DNA of 64,000 nucleotides from Didymella arachidicola (lineage: Eukaryota; Ascomycota; Dothideomycetes; Pleosporales; Didymellaceae). The stretch spans positions 1,054,001-1,118,000 of the forward strand of contig CM049991.1 of the NCBI GenBank assembly GCA_016630955.3, in the 5' to 3' direction. The notes below the pieces were generated by a model. It made no database searches, had not been told where the DNA came from, and saw nothing but the letters and a program-made list of their open reading frames with translations. The position numbers and the translations under genes were made by a program. Position 1 is the stretch's first letter. Every line of letters starts with the position of its first letter. Below are positions 11,239 to 21,757 of the stretch, one piece after another.

Positions 11239-12695
11239 ATGACCGACGTTCTTGCAGACCTCAAGAAACAGACTGGCGCGATCCAGTGTAAGTATGCAAA
11301 CTACAGCAGACTGCCCAATTGCTAATACATCAAAAAGCAAGCATCAACAGCGTCGCCAAAACTGCAGGCAGTACACCAGCGACTAGGAAGCCTGTCACCA
11401 CCACCTCAGCCAAAGCCACACCGTCCGCTGCATCGAAGACAACACCCATCCCTCCTGTGAAGAAAGCTGCATCAACCGCAGCTACGCCTAAGCCAAGAAC
11501 ACCACTGGGCACACAGAAGAAGCTTCCTGTACGGAAGGCTCCTGCTGCCACAGAGACAAAGCCTGCGACCACTGCTTCACCAGCAACGGCTGCAACACCT
11601 CTCAAGAAGACTGCAACACCAGCTGCTTCTACAGGAAAGCAGGCAGTCAGCAATGCCTCAAAACCAGTAGCTACAACTGGAGCTGTTGCTACTAAGAAGG
11701 TGACACCTGCAGCTACCAGCACAGCAGATACAGCTGCAACACCCGTCAAGAAGACGCCTAGGAAGCTTGGTGGTACTGGAACCTCCGCAGCAACTAAGCC
11801 CGCTAGCACAGTGAGGTCAACCCCTGGACCGACATCCACCAAAACGACCGCCAACCCGGCCAAGTCTACCGTCAACGCTGCGACCAAGAGCGCTACCACT
11901 CCTGCAAGGTCTACACCCGTGAAGAAGAACATCGATGGTACGTGGCCAACCCCCCTCTCCGTGATTCGTGCTCACCCGGCCCCAGGCCAAGCTGCTCCGG
12001 CTGCGAAGAAGAACATCATCTCGCGCGGCGTCGGTGCGGCCTCAAGCGGCGTCAACACGACCGTGGGTTCTGCGACGGGGATCGTGAACACTGTCGGCGA
12101 CAGCGCGACCAGCGGCCTAAACTCTGGCGTCAATGCCACAACGGGCGTGGTGGGCAATGGCCTTGATAGACTACCTGGCGGTGTCGGCAAGCCCGTCAAG
12201 CACGTCACGGACAATGCTGGCAACATCGTAACGGGCGCGAGTGATAACTTGTACTACACTGCTGGCGCAGCGACGAAGGGCGTGCAGGGCACTGTGTCGA
12301 AGACTACGGGGGCGATTAGTAGGGGCGATGTTCGTGGCACAGTTGCAGGTGCTACATCTGGCGTTGGTAATACTGTGAAGGGCGCCGGTAAAGGGCTAGG
12401 GAACACCGTTGGTGACGGGCTTGGAGGCGTAGGTAAGACGGTTGGTGGTCCTGTTGGAGGTATCGTGGGCAACGTAGGCAAAGGCGCCTCGAACGCCGTC
12501 AGCGGGATTACTGGCGGTCTTGGTGATGGTGTAGGCAAGCTCGGTAAAGGCGATGTGATTGGCGGTGTCGGTAGCACGCTTGGGGGCGTTGGAAAGGGAG
12601 TTGGTGGCTTGCTGTCCGGTGTGACTGGGTATGGTCAGAATGAGGGTGAGAAGATCAACGCGCCGGAGGGCCAGAAGGAGGGACAGTTCTTCTGA
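11239..12695 (+). CDS. Low-complexity Ala/Thr/Lys then Gly/Val-repeat protein (LEA-like)
   Basis: Exons 11239-11287 and 11338-12695, 468 aa; the join gives MTDVLADLKKQTGAIQSSIN. Residues about 25-230 are rich in Thr, Ala, Pro and Lys (TPVKK, AATP units). Residues about 250-460 are quasi-repeats of Gly-Val-Gly-Asn-Thr-Val type (GVGNTVKGAGKGLGNTVGDG). No signal peptide or membrane segment is seen. The composition recalls late-embryogenesis-abundant-like or stress-related disordered proteins, but I cannot assign a family. An internal interval, 11938-11985, looks like a 48-nt in-frame intron (GTACGT ... CCCCAG); removing it would join KKNIDG to QAAPAAKK and shorten the protein by 16 residues. Confidence 0.75.
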
Positions 12696-15600
12696 TGGTT
12701 AGGATATGGGGAGTGGGACAGGATGGACAAGAGGACGAAGAAACGAATGAGTAAAGCGCAGGCTTGGGTGCAGGACTTGCAGAGCGAGTGTGGGACTGAG
12801 GATCAAGAGTATATCGCTGCTTGGGAACGCGAGCTGGAAACTGTGCCCGAATGATGTATTCAAGATACATGTAATACGATGTAGGTCATGACTTCTGTTT
12901 GTTCGAACCATAGCTGGGCGATACGAGTAATGCTTTTAGTGTTCACTGGGTTTGGCGCTGAACTTTTGTCGAACTTTAGATGTCTACGAGCTGATAAAAA
13001 ACTGAGGTTGATTCTGACGTGTGATTCCGCTCGCTGGGATCGACCTTGTCCCTTTGAGCGAACCAACTTCGATTTCAGATGGCAACCCTTTGGAGAACAT
13101 GTTCGCATCGAGCAGAGCTCTCTGCTCATTTCAGAACACTAGACCAGCTTAAATCAGTCTGACAAGACCGAAGACGCAAGGAGCAATTACCTCAAGGCAG
13201 AATCGGAGTACGACGGCACTTCTTGGCAGAGGCGATGGGATCTCTGCCGATTGCAATAGTGCCGAAGCAGGGGAGGATCTAAAGAAACTTATTCGCATCA
13301 ATCTCAAACGCTTCTTCATATAGGGACGTTGAGACATGACCGATGGACCGGACGGAGAGGCAACTGGAACAGTGCCACTGCTTCGGCTCCGGCAGCATTG
13401 TCTTGACTTTGCTTGGAGCAGCGCACTCACTGCCCGCAAGTGAATTGTACATCAATTCCGGACGCGCGATTCCAAACGCGGAAGTACGAGATTCAAGACT
13501 CGGTGCTTCTAAGATTTGCCATATGGACCTTCGCAAAAGCTACGTAAAGCACCGCTCTAACGAGTGCTTCGCGATTGACTTGTCGGGATTCGCTCGTGCT
13601 CAAGAAAGTGCTCGATCTTCGAGAGCCCTTCAATCATCAGTTGTATGGCATTCAGAGGGGCGATGGGTCCTGTCATATCATAACAAGGCCGAAGGACATG
13701 ACGTAAGGCAGACCAAGAGGCGATCAGTCCTGTAATTCGGAAGATCCCCACACGTACCTGCATATGTCCCGCTTTTAGGACAAGATGTTCAGTCGTGCTT
13801 GTGGTCGCAATATCTTTGATACAAGGCTTGAGCAGTGAGCGCTGATGCTTGAGCATCCTGAGGGAAGCCATACCGAGCAGCCCGTCCAGACCGGTAAACT
13901 TTATCGGTCCCCGCTTGAGAGTGACGTTCCTGAAAAACAACCCTTGTGATTTCTTGACTCGTTCTAGGCGCGTTGCGTCCCACAGTCTTCGAGTGCGGAC
14001 CGTGTGATGCTCCTCACACGTGTAAAGGACCGAGTTATCGGGGCAGGCGATGAGGCGTCGAGATAACACAAAGCAATCTTGGGATGTCATGTGTATAAGA
14101 CCGAACGCCAAGTGTGCAGCTCCCACAAGTCCACATGCCTCAGCTTGAGGATCTTAGAATACTTGGCATTGTGTTGAACAGAGTAGACGCCAACAGCTTG
14201 GAAGCCGCTAAAGCACCGATATCCCATTGGCAGCGTCCCAGGGATCGAGCATGGCTAGTACAACGGCGGTTGCGAGATCGGTAGATACTGGCAAGCACTG
14301 CCCTGCCAAGAGTCGTGAAAGATCTGTGGTGTTGCAAGTCCCAAGCTTTGGCACTGCCATTGGGGCTTGAATGGAAGTGGCTAGCAGCACATGCTCGCTT
14401 GCCTGCCCACGGATCGGTTGGAAGGTGCGATCGAAACGGCCCGAGCTGCCCAGGCAACTACGAACCGCGCTCGTCAGTAACGACTTTCCAACTGCTGTGG
14501 TAGAATGCAGTGCCAACGGTTTTCCGTAACGATGCTTGCGCCGGCGGGAAACTATCGTCGACCTGCATTTCCTTACCCCGAACCGGACTCCTGCACGACG
14601 GTGTCGACCTGCACGCCTCAACCGCCCTGCACTTGGCGCCACCTAGCCAACACCTCACCGCTTGGCTCGAGCCTGCTTGTCCGTAGCTGAGCTGCCTGAG
14701 CTGCGAGCACAGCATCGGGATACCCGGCGCCACAAGAAACGTAGGCAAGACGTGGCTGCTAATGCTTGCTTGACGCCTTGTCCTGCCGTTCATTTCTTCA
14801 ATGTCGAGTTTCAGATGTGAGCTGATTCAGGGGAGTCTTCACGTTTGACAGCTCCAGTGAGCGAACGCCTCAGACGGTGAGTCTGGGGAAGCATGCAGAG
14901 CGCCCGGATTTTCGAATGGGGAAGGCGCGGATTCGTCACGAGCTATACGAGGATTCGAATGCCTGTCGCGGTTCGTAGTTGCCCCGGCCCCTCGACTCGA
15001 ACCGGGATGACATGCGTGGATCCAGGACTTGCCAAGAACGATGAAGAGACCAAGGTGGAGTTTCAGGACTGCAAAGGCTGCGGTCCTCTGTGGCCAAGAT
15101 CGCGACCGTTTACGCCTGCTGAGTTGCATCGGCCTGCAGATTACCGGTGGGCCTCTACAAGGTATGTAGAGTCTAGATGGGCTGATCTTGGATGTACAAT
15201 TCCGACTCCCATCGAGGAGCATCAGCAACTCCAATTTTGAAAACGACGATGATGTTGAAGTGTGGCTTCGCAAGTTCGCACTCTGCGACTTTCTTACCCG
15301 AGCACGCCGAGATAGCTCTGTCGGTATCCTTTCGCCCTCGCTTATACAAATCTGACACTTTGCGGAGATGCAGGGGCACCCAAGCAACTGTCAGAAGTCT
15401 TAGCGTGAGTTCTAATTAGGCTTGGGAGGGATGTGCTCTGGGCAGGTCTTCGATCCCACTTGGCCTTGGCAACGTCTTTCCGCTGAGGAATCGTACGACT
15501 TCTTTGGGACTCTCGTCCACTCTTGTGTACCGCCTGCTAAAAGTATCTTTTATTGACGTCTCCGGAGCTTTGAGTGTATGACTTGGCCCCGCCAGCGCTT

Positions 15601-16095
15601 CTTGGCGAGCGCCTGCGGACTGAAGGCTCGTCAGCATGGGTAAGATGGTGAGCCTTCGGCCTCGAAGCTGATGCCGTGTCTTGCGTATATCTTGGGGCTT
15701 AGTCTCTTGCTTGAGATACCAATTCAAGTCGCTTCAGTCAATCTTTCTGCTCGGACCTTCTCTTCTAAGCATTCTTCTATCTTGAGTTTGGCGTTTTTCT
15801 GCGGCCTTATTCCTCCTTCAATTCTTACTTGCAGAATTGTCTTAGCTATCTTGTCTAATTTCACGGCCGTACTGCTGGATCAGCTAGAACCCGTGGCCAC
15901 TTTATTCCCTGCTTAGCCATCTTGGACGTTGATCGTCAGCACTTCCTCTCCACAGCCACTCTTCGCCTGTGGGTCTTCCTGCAACCGACATAAAGTAGTC
16001 GAACTTCCCGTGCCTGGATCTTCGTCACCAGTGCCATCTCTTGCAGTAGCTTCGTTCCTTAGGCTTCCCGCATCGCAATACTTCGTCCGTACACT
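12696..16095. other. 3.4-kb gene-poor region
   Basis: The largest stretch here without a convincing gene. The longest open frame is 13557-14126 on the minus strand (189 codons). It has no recognisable motif, no clear start context and no splice partner I can defend. Other frames are short. No transposase, reverse transcriptase, long terminal repeat or tRNA was recognised. The last 400 bp (about 15700-16090) are pyrimidine-rich and probably the carbonic anhydrase promoter and leader. Decayed repeats or a lost gene are possible. Confidence 0.45.
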
Positions 16096-17061
16096 ATGCT
16101 TTTCAAGTCTCTCATCTTCGCCTCCACGGCCTCCGCAACCTGTCTTCATGGACTCTCCATGTTCAAGCGCGCTGCCGGTGCTGAGAACGGCACCGTCGAG
16201 GTCAACACCTTCGGGTATGGGCCCGAGAACGGCCCTTTCAACTGGGCGTCTCTTGCACCTGAGAACGAAGCTTGCAAGGCCGGCCTGAACCAGTCTCCCA
16301 TCAACATTGGTACGGATCTTCCAGCAGGAGACCTGACAAGACGAAATGTTGTCATTAACAAGCGGACTTGTGTTAACGAAACCTCCTCAGATGCTACCAT
16401 TGGCGCTGCTGCGGACCGTCCCGTGGTGGACATCCCGGATCAGGCGGTGGTTTTTGAGAACCTGGGCACCACCATCGAGGTCGTCGTCAATGGCACAACG
16501 TCCTTCAACGGAACAGATTTCCGTCTCGTGCAGTTCCATATGCACACCCCTTCTGAGCACCACATCAACGACGAGTACTTCCCTCTCGAAGTCCACATGG
16601 TCCACCAGGGCGTCTGTGAGTACATCGTTTCCAGGAATATTTCCATATACTAATCAGTCACAGTGGACAACACGCAGCTCGCCGTCATCGCATTGATGTT
16701 CCAAGTTTCTGCGGGAGACAGCGATCCCATCATCGCCGGCCTCAGCTCCAGCCTCGACGCCATCGCCACCCCCGGCACCAAGACGACAATCGAAGACGGC
16801 CTCGACTTCAGCGGCGTGCTGTCCAAGATCGAATCGTCCGACATCCTTCAATACTCCGGCTCTTTGACCACACCTCCCTGCGCTGAGGGCGTCACGTTTT
16901 TGATTGTCACAGACCCGCTTGAGGTTGCTGTTGCGGACTTCAATGCGATCAAGAGCATTGTCAAGTTCAACTCGCGCTTCATCCAGAACACCCTTGGAAA
17001 GGATAACATGCTCGCCGTTGGAGCGAACAGCGGTTTTGCTGCTTTTAATGCGACCGCATAA
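16096..17061 (+). CDS. Secreted alpha-class carbonic anhydrase
   Basis: Exons 16096-16615 and 16664-17061, 305 aa. A short hydrophobic N-terminus (MLFKSLIFASTASATC) looks like a signal peptide, and MFKR at about 22-25 could be a dibasic processing site. The alpha-CA fold markers are present: NQSPINI (66-72), the zinc ligands in QFHMH (His148, His150) and EVHMVH (His167), and SLTTPPCAEGV near the C-terminus. The enzyme interconverts CO2 and bicarbonate, with zinc held by three His, probably in the wall or medium. Several N-x-S/T sites and a Cys60 / TPPC pair (disulfide in secreted alpha-CAs) fit secretion. Fungi mostly use beta-CAs; alpha-CAs are a smaller extracellular set. Confidence 0.92.
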
Positions 17062-17933
17062 GCAGCTTTGAGAGATGGGTTATTAGTTGCGATGATTTTG
17101 GTGTTGTACGATGCATAGCGCGACGCAGACGGGGCGTTGAGTGCGGCTGCGGAGATGGAAATGTAGACTTCACTATACCATTTCGAATGCCATTTTTTCA
17201 AGAATACACACATGCCCACGGCATCAGTACACTGTTCATGCCGACTATGCTGTTCGAATCCAGAATTGCAGATTGTACGAGTGACGACATCATCGGCCTG
17301 CGCAACAGCGGCATGTAAGATGCTGAATTGCTCATTCGGCGGTCAAAGAATCATGCTTCCTATGCGTGGAACTTCGCACGGACCCGATCACATGGCAATT
17401 GGGCGTACTAAAAGCTGTGCGATGGAAGACAGGGCGTGGCAGGTGGTACTCTTCATGCGAAAATACCGCGGCCAGGTCTGGATCCGGGAAGGACGTGAGA
17501 CTGGCGAGGGCAACACATCCGTCCAAATGAGGGGAGATTAATTCTTATGTAGTGGATTGCAGCTATGTACGTATGTACTTGATTGAGTGAACAGATGATT
17601 CACAAACGCCCTCCGTATGTAACGCCGACCCTTCAGTCCATTGGACGAGTGAAAGTTGGGTCTCTCAAAGTATATCAAAAACCACGCAGATCGATCAGGT
17701 TCGCAACAAGCACCTATGAATTCATAACGGACGTACACCCGGCTATGTTGGGTTCCCACGGGAGCACCGTGAGGTGCTACAACGCAATGAGATCGCTCAA
17801 GCCTTGATGTAGAGACCGCTATGGAATCAAAGATGCTGTACTCCGTACTGTCTCTCGCGTTGACTGTATCCATAACTCCATCCATGCGTCCCGTTTTCAA
17901 ACTCCAGAAATCAAATATGTACCAGCGCGAGCT
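17062..17933. other. Convergent 3' intergenic region
   Basis: About 870 bp between the stops of the carbonic anhydrase (+) and the BRCT protein (-). A B-box-like GTTCGAATCC at 17252-17261 has no tRNA stem around it. No gene recognised. Confidence 0.5.
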
Positions 17934-20900
17934 TTAAAAGAGTCTGAGCTTCTTTGGCGGCGCCATGGTGATGCCAGCGAAGACCTCGGCGCTCCTCTTC
18001 TTCGTTGTCGAGAAGGGGCGCATGGGAGTTGCAGTCATCATCCTCTGCTTGCTAGGCGTCTTGATCGGGCTGCGGCTCATGAGGAAGTTAGACTTCTTCT
18101 GAGGCAACGTGCGGACAGCCATCTTGCCATCAGGCTCGAAGTAGATGCCAAGCTCGCTGTTCTCCTTGTCGTCGGCGTTGAACGAGCGGTCGAACTCAGA
18201 CGAGGTGGGTGTGGCTGGCTGGCTGCGCTCAACAGAGGCCGGTAGTGCGTACTTCGAAGGTGTCTTTGCAGGCGTACATGGGACCATCGAGACCTTGGGG
18301 CTCGCGGGCAAAGCAGCAGAAAGGTTCACAAGGTACCGGGTCTCGTCGACGCGCTTTCTGCTCGCTTCGCACTCAAGGGCCCAGCTGACATTGACAGCTT
18401 TGATGGCACCCTTGCTTGCGACAACCTTTTTGAGCGTATCATGGGAGCCATCCTTGTAAAGCACGTGTGTGATCGCAGCGTCGCTCCAATCTCTTACGAT
18501 CTTTGCGCCTAGGTCCATGAGTAGAGTCTCGAACAGAAAGGACTGATCTTTGCCGCTGTCAGACACGACGTTGACGTAGAAGCTCAATCCCTGGAGAGGA
18601 CCATCGAAGAGAAGAGATTTCTCTTCCTCGGAATCATCCCAGGTAACAGCCTTCTTCGGTGTCTTTGAAGTTCTCCTCTTTTCAGGTGATCGTAGAGATG
18701 ATTTGACAGGAGAGCGAAGAGAAGACTTCATTGGCGATACTATTGTCGATGCCGAGAAGTTGGTGCCAGGCGCAAAAGTAGCGGTCTTAACTGGCGAAGT
18801 CTGAGCAGGAACAGAGAACAACGAGCTGCTCGCGCGGGGTGTGAAAACCGAGGGCGTGAAGGTTGGCGGCGCAAAGAAGGGTGTCTTTGTGGTTGGTGGT
18901 GCCAATGTAAGAGGCTTTAATTGCAGAGGCGCCAACTGAGGCTGAAACTTCTCTGCTGCTGGAGTGTTCTCGTTCTGGACCTCCGAGATGCTGAGATCGT
19001 GGACCTCGCTAGCCTCGTCGAACGACACATCGTGTGTAGAGAAGTGTGATGGCGAAGGGGTCTGCTTTTTTGCCGATGCCCTGATTTCCTCCTGAATAGC
19101 TGCCTCCATGGCTAATGCAGGTGTTGTTGGGTAGTCAGGAAGCTCGCCCAATACCTTCCTGTTCGCGCTCGCAGCCCGGACAGGTGTCACTGGAGCTGCT
19201 GAGGGAGGAGTGAAGTTTTCTTTGTTCGCAACATGCTCGGGCGATGTCTGTGCCGGTGGTGTAGAAGGTGCCTTCAGCTGGACAGCCGGAGCTGCGGTGA
19301 ATGGAGTGAAGATTTCCTTTGGCGCGACGTGCTCAGGAGATGATTGCGCGCGTGGTGTGGAAGGGGCTGTGAATCGAACAGCTGGTGTCCGCTGCACAAT
19401 CTCGGGGGTGTTGTCTCGAACAGGTGTGACTGCTTGAGTTGAGCGGGCAGCTGCCGCAGTTGCGACTCCCTTGGCACTGACCCCCTCAGTAGTAGGAGTG
19501 AAGATCTCCTTGATCGCAACATGCTCCGGCGAAGACTGAGCGCGGGGTGTGGTGGGTGCATGGAAGACTACAGCAGGAGTCGTAGTTGTGGGTGTAAAGA
19601 TCTCCTTGACCGCTACGTGTTCTGGGGAAGACTGTGCTCTAGGTGTAGTGGGTGCATGGAAAATAACCGCAGGGGTAGCAGCTGGCGGTGTAAATGATTC
19701 CTTGACTGCAATGTGCTCTGGAGATGACTGTGCTCGCGGTGTGCAGGGCGCATGGAAAACGACTGCAGGCGCCGCTGCCCGAGGCGTGAAGTTCTCCTTC
19801 TTTGCAATGTGTGCAGGGGAGCACTGCGCTGCTGGTGTCTGCGGCACAGAGAAGAAGGCTACAGGCGGCATACCAGGCTGTGGGGTCAACGTAGTCTCCA
19901 TAGAGGCTTCCTCGATAATGCTCAGACGAGACTGAGTCTTGATGCGTGCGGGTGTCTTGGGGTAGTCGGGGAGCTCAGCAAGTGCTTGTCTGAAACCCAG
20001 AGGTGCTTCGATGTGAGCAGGAGTGTTTGGATATCCGGGCAGCTCGTTCAAAGCATCCTTAGCGGCCAATGGCGCCTTGATGTGAGCAGGTGTCTCTGGG
20101 TAGCTGGGCATCTCCTTCAGTGCTGCTTTGCTACTGATAGGAGCCTGTATGTGCGCAGGGGTTTTGGGGTATTCCTCAGGCAGTTCAGTCATCAAGACAT
20201 CTGTATCAGGAGATGCAGCAACGGGCGCCTTGATGTGTGCTGGTGTCTTGGGGTAGCCCGGCATCTCAGCTATCGCGGCCTTGTTCGACATGGGCGCTTT
20301 GATGTGGGCGGGTGTCTTCGGGTATCCTGGAAGTGCTGCCAGTGCCGCTCTCGATGTGATGGGCGCGACAATGTGGGTTGGGGTCTTGGGGTATTGAGGA
20401 AGTTCAAATATGGCTCGCTTGCTTGTGAGCGGCTGAGCAAAGTGTGCAGGTGTCGAAGGTACAGCAGGGTACTCTGTGAAGGGCTCCTGAACCGGCTCGG
20501 GCGTAACGACAGTCTTCTCGACGATCGTCTCGTCGACGTCCATCGCATCCGCCGGTGCAGACTCTTCGACAACCACCTTGGCCGGCTTCACTGAAGTGGA
20601 TTTCTTTGTCGGCTTGCGCGCAGGCGCCTTGAGGGGCGAAGCTGGGGGCAGTTCGGCATTGCGAATTGTCCGCGTAGTTCTGCTCGGTGGTGCAAGGACT
20701 GGTGCTGTATCCAGGGGCGTGGCTACCTTACGCACGCGAGGTGCTGGCTTAGTGGGCTCAGCGGCGGTTGTGTTCTCCCCAGCAGGTGTGTCGATGGTCT
20801 TCGCAACTGGTGCTTTCCTGGTGGGCGCTTTGCGCGCTCGCGATGCTGGCTTGGGCACCTCTTCAGCGGAGAGCTCTTCAATGGTGACAGTCTTGCGTGT

Positions 20901-21410
20901 CCGTGTCGCAGTTCTTGGGACCTCCTCATCCTCTGCTGCTGCAGGCTCCTCGATGATGGTAGGCTCAGCCTTCTTCGCTGGTGTCTTCTTCACTGGCGCC
21001 TTGCGCGCACGTGTAGCAACCTGGATTTTGACCGGCTGTTGTGGCATCTCTGGCTCTTCCTCCTCAACGGACTCCTCAAGAATTGGTGTAGAAGCCTTGC
21101 GCCCACGGGTAGCCCTCTTGGGCGCGACAACAGTGGGCTCTTCTTCTACTGTTCCAGTCCTCGCGGCGCGCGTTGCACGGATCTTCTTGACTGGAGATGC
21201 TTCCTCGACGATTAGCTCAGGCTCAGGTGTGGGCTCTGCCTTTGCCTTGCGCTTTGTTGTGGTCTTCGTAGCTTTTGTAAAAGCAGGTGCGAACTCTGTG
21301 GCTTCCTCGACGACAGCCTTCTTCCTGCCGCGCTTGGGCGGCGCAGACAGTGTGGCTGCGGCAGGCGCTGCCTCCGGGGCGGCCTTCGTTCCGCGACGTG
21401 TGGCGACCAT
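17934..21410 (-). CDS. BRCT-domain protein with two SP/TP-rich tandem-repeat arrays
   Basis: One exon, 1158 aa from the ATG at 21410 (MVATRRGTK). The frame continues upstream to an ATG at 21593, but that part looks like untranslated leader. Regions: Lys/Arg/Pro-rich N-terminus with many TRxRKAP units (1-310); array A, eight units around YPKTPAHIKAP (about 315-490); array B, six units around TPRAQSSPEHVAVKE[IN]FTP (about 513-737); SP/TP-rich linker with SLRSPVKSSLRSP; a BRCT domain (about 940-1023, GLSFYVNVVSDSG ... NVSWALECEASRK); a basic tail with KTPSK. BRCT domains bind phosphoproteins or DNA ends, usually in nuclear genome maintenance. The dense SP/TP sites suggest cyclin-dependent-kinase control (inference). 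I cannot name an ortholog. Confidence 0.85.
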   Translation of the reverse strand: MVATRRGTKAAPEAAPAAATLSAPPKRGRKKAVVEEATEFAPAFTKATKTTTKRKAKAEPTPEPELIVEEASPVKKIRATRAARTGTVEEEPTVVAPKRATRGRKASTPILEESVEEEEPEMPQQPVKIQVATRARKAPVKKTPAKKAEPTIIEEPAAAEDEEVPRTATRTRKTVTIEELSAEEVPKPASRARKAPTRKAPVAKTIDTPAGENTTAAEPTKPAPRVRKVATPLDTAPVLAPPSRTTRTIRNAELPPASPLKAPARKPTKKSTSVKPAKVVVEESAPADAMDVDETIVEKTVVTPEPVQEPFTEYPAVPSTPAHFAQPLTSKRAIFELPQYPKTPTHIVAPITSRAALAALPGYPKTPAHIKAPMSNKAAIAEMPGYPKTPAHIKAPVAASPDTDVLMTELPEEYPKTPAHIQAPISSKAALKEMPSYPETPAHIKAPLAAKDALNELPGYPNTPAHIEAPLGFRQALAELPDYPKTPARIKTQSRLSIIEEASMETTLTPQPGMPPVAFFSVPQTPAAQCSPAHIAKKENFTPRAAAPAVVFHAPCTPRAQSSPEHIAVKESFTPPAATPAVIFHAPTTPRAQSSPEHVAVKEIFTPTTTTPAVVFHAPTTPRAQSSPEHVAIKEIFTPTTEGVSAKGVATAAAARSTQAVTPVRDNTPEIVQRTPAVRFTAPSTPRAQSSPEHVAPKEIFTPFTAAPAVQLKAPSTPPAQTSPEHVANKENFTPPSAAPVTPVRAASANRKVLGELPDYPTTPALAMEAAIQEEIRASAKKQTPSPSHFSTHDVSFDEASEVHDLSISEVQNENTPAAEKFQPQLAPLQLKPLTLAPPTTKTPFFAPPTFTPSVFTPRASSSLFSVPAQTSPVKTATFAPGTNFSASTIVSPMKSSLRSPVKSSLRSPEKRRTSKTPKKAVTWDDSEEEKSLLFDGPLQGLSFYVNVVSDSGKDQSFLFETLLMDLGAKIVRDWSDAAITHVLYKDGSHDTLKKVVASKGAIKAVNVSWALECEASRKRVDETRYLVNLSAALPASPKVSMVPCTPAKTPSKYALPASVERSQPATPTSSEFDRSFNADDKENSELGIYFEPDGKMAVRTLPQKKSNFLMSRSPIKTPSKQRMMTATPMRPFSTTKKRSAEVFAGITMAPPKKLRLF
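19200..19875 (-). repeat. Coding tandem array B (about 33-residue units)
   Basis: Six copies of a roughly 100-bp unit inside the BRCT-protein gene. The repeated core is TPRAQSSPEHV(A) followed by KE[IN]FTP and a hydrophobic PAVxFxAP. A non-repeated insert separates copies 4 and 5. Confidence 0.85.
19935..20465 (-). repeat. Coding tandem array A (about 23-residue units)
   Basis: Eight copies of a roughly 70-bp unit inside the BRCT-protein gene. The core is YPKTPAHIKAP plus an Ala-rich linker ending E[ML]P. One unit carries an insertion, and a single degenerate copy (LPDYPTTPA) recurs near 19130. Confidence 0.85.
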
Positions 21411-21757
21411 TTTGTGTACCTGGGTATGCAATAGTCGCGGATTAGTATTGCGAAGTTCGTCGCTCTTGTGTGCTGGGATGTCGCGAGGTAATGGCGCAGT
21501 CACCGCTTGTTGTCCGTGTGTTGCTCTAAACAAGTCGTTGCCCCTGACGACCGTCTCAAACCAGTCTAGACCAAGGCTGCATGACGGGCGCATCCGGTCT
21601 CGAGAGCCTCACGATGATGCAAGGATCGAAACATCGACCTTCCATTTGAACGTTCCGTTCGTTGAATCGGAGGAAAAGACGCATTTCTCACAAGATTTTA
21701 GGAAGGCGGAGTAGTACGAACCGCATATTGGTTCCTTTACATCGTCCTGTAGGAACG
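21411..21757. promoter_or_regulatory. Upstream region of the BRCT-protein gene
   Basis: Lies between the BRCT gene start and the stop of the SET gene, both on the minus strand, so it holds the BRCT promoter and leader and the SET 3' UTR. No specific site recognised. Confidence 0.45.

Noticed and set aside
13557..14126. 189-codon minus-strand frame
   Set aside because: No family signature, no splice partners and no start context; kept only as a remark on the gene-poor island.
17245..17275. tRNA B box GTTCGAATCC
   Set aside because: Perfect decamer but no T-stem pairing and no A box at a suitable distance.
20578..21714. Long plus-strand open frame (378 codons) opposite the BRCT gene
   Set aside because: Antisense shadow of a GC-rich repetitive coding region; the minus strand has clear repeats and a BRCT domain.
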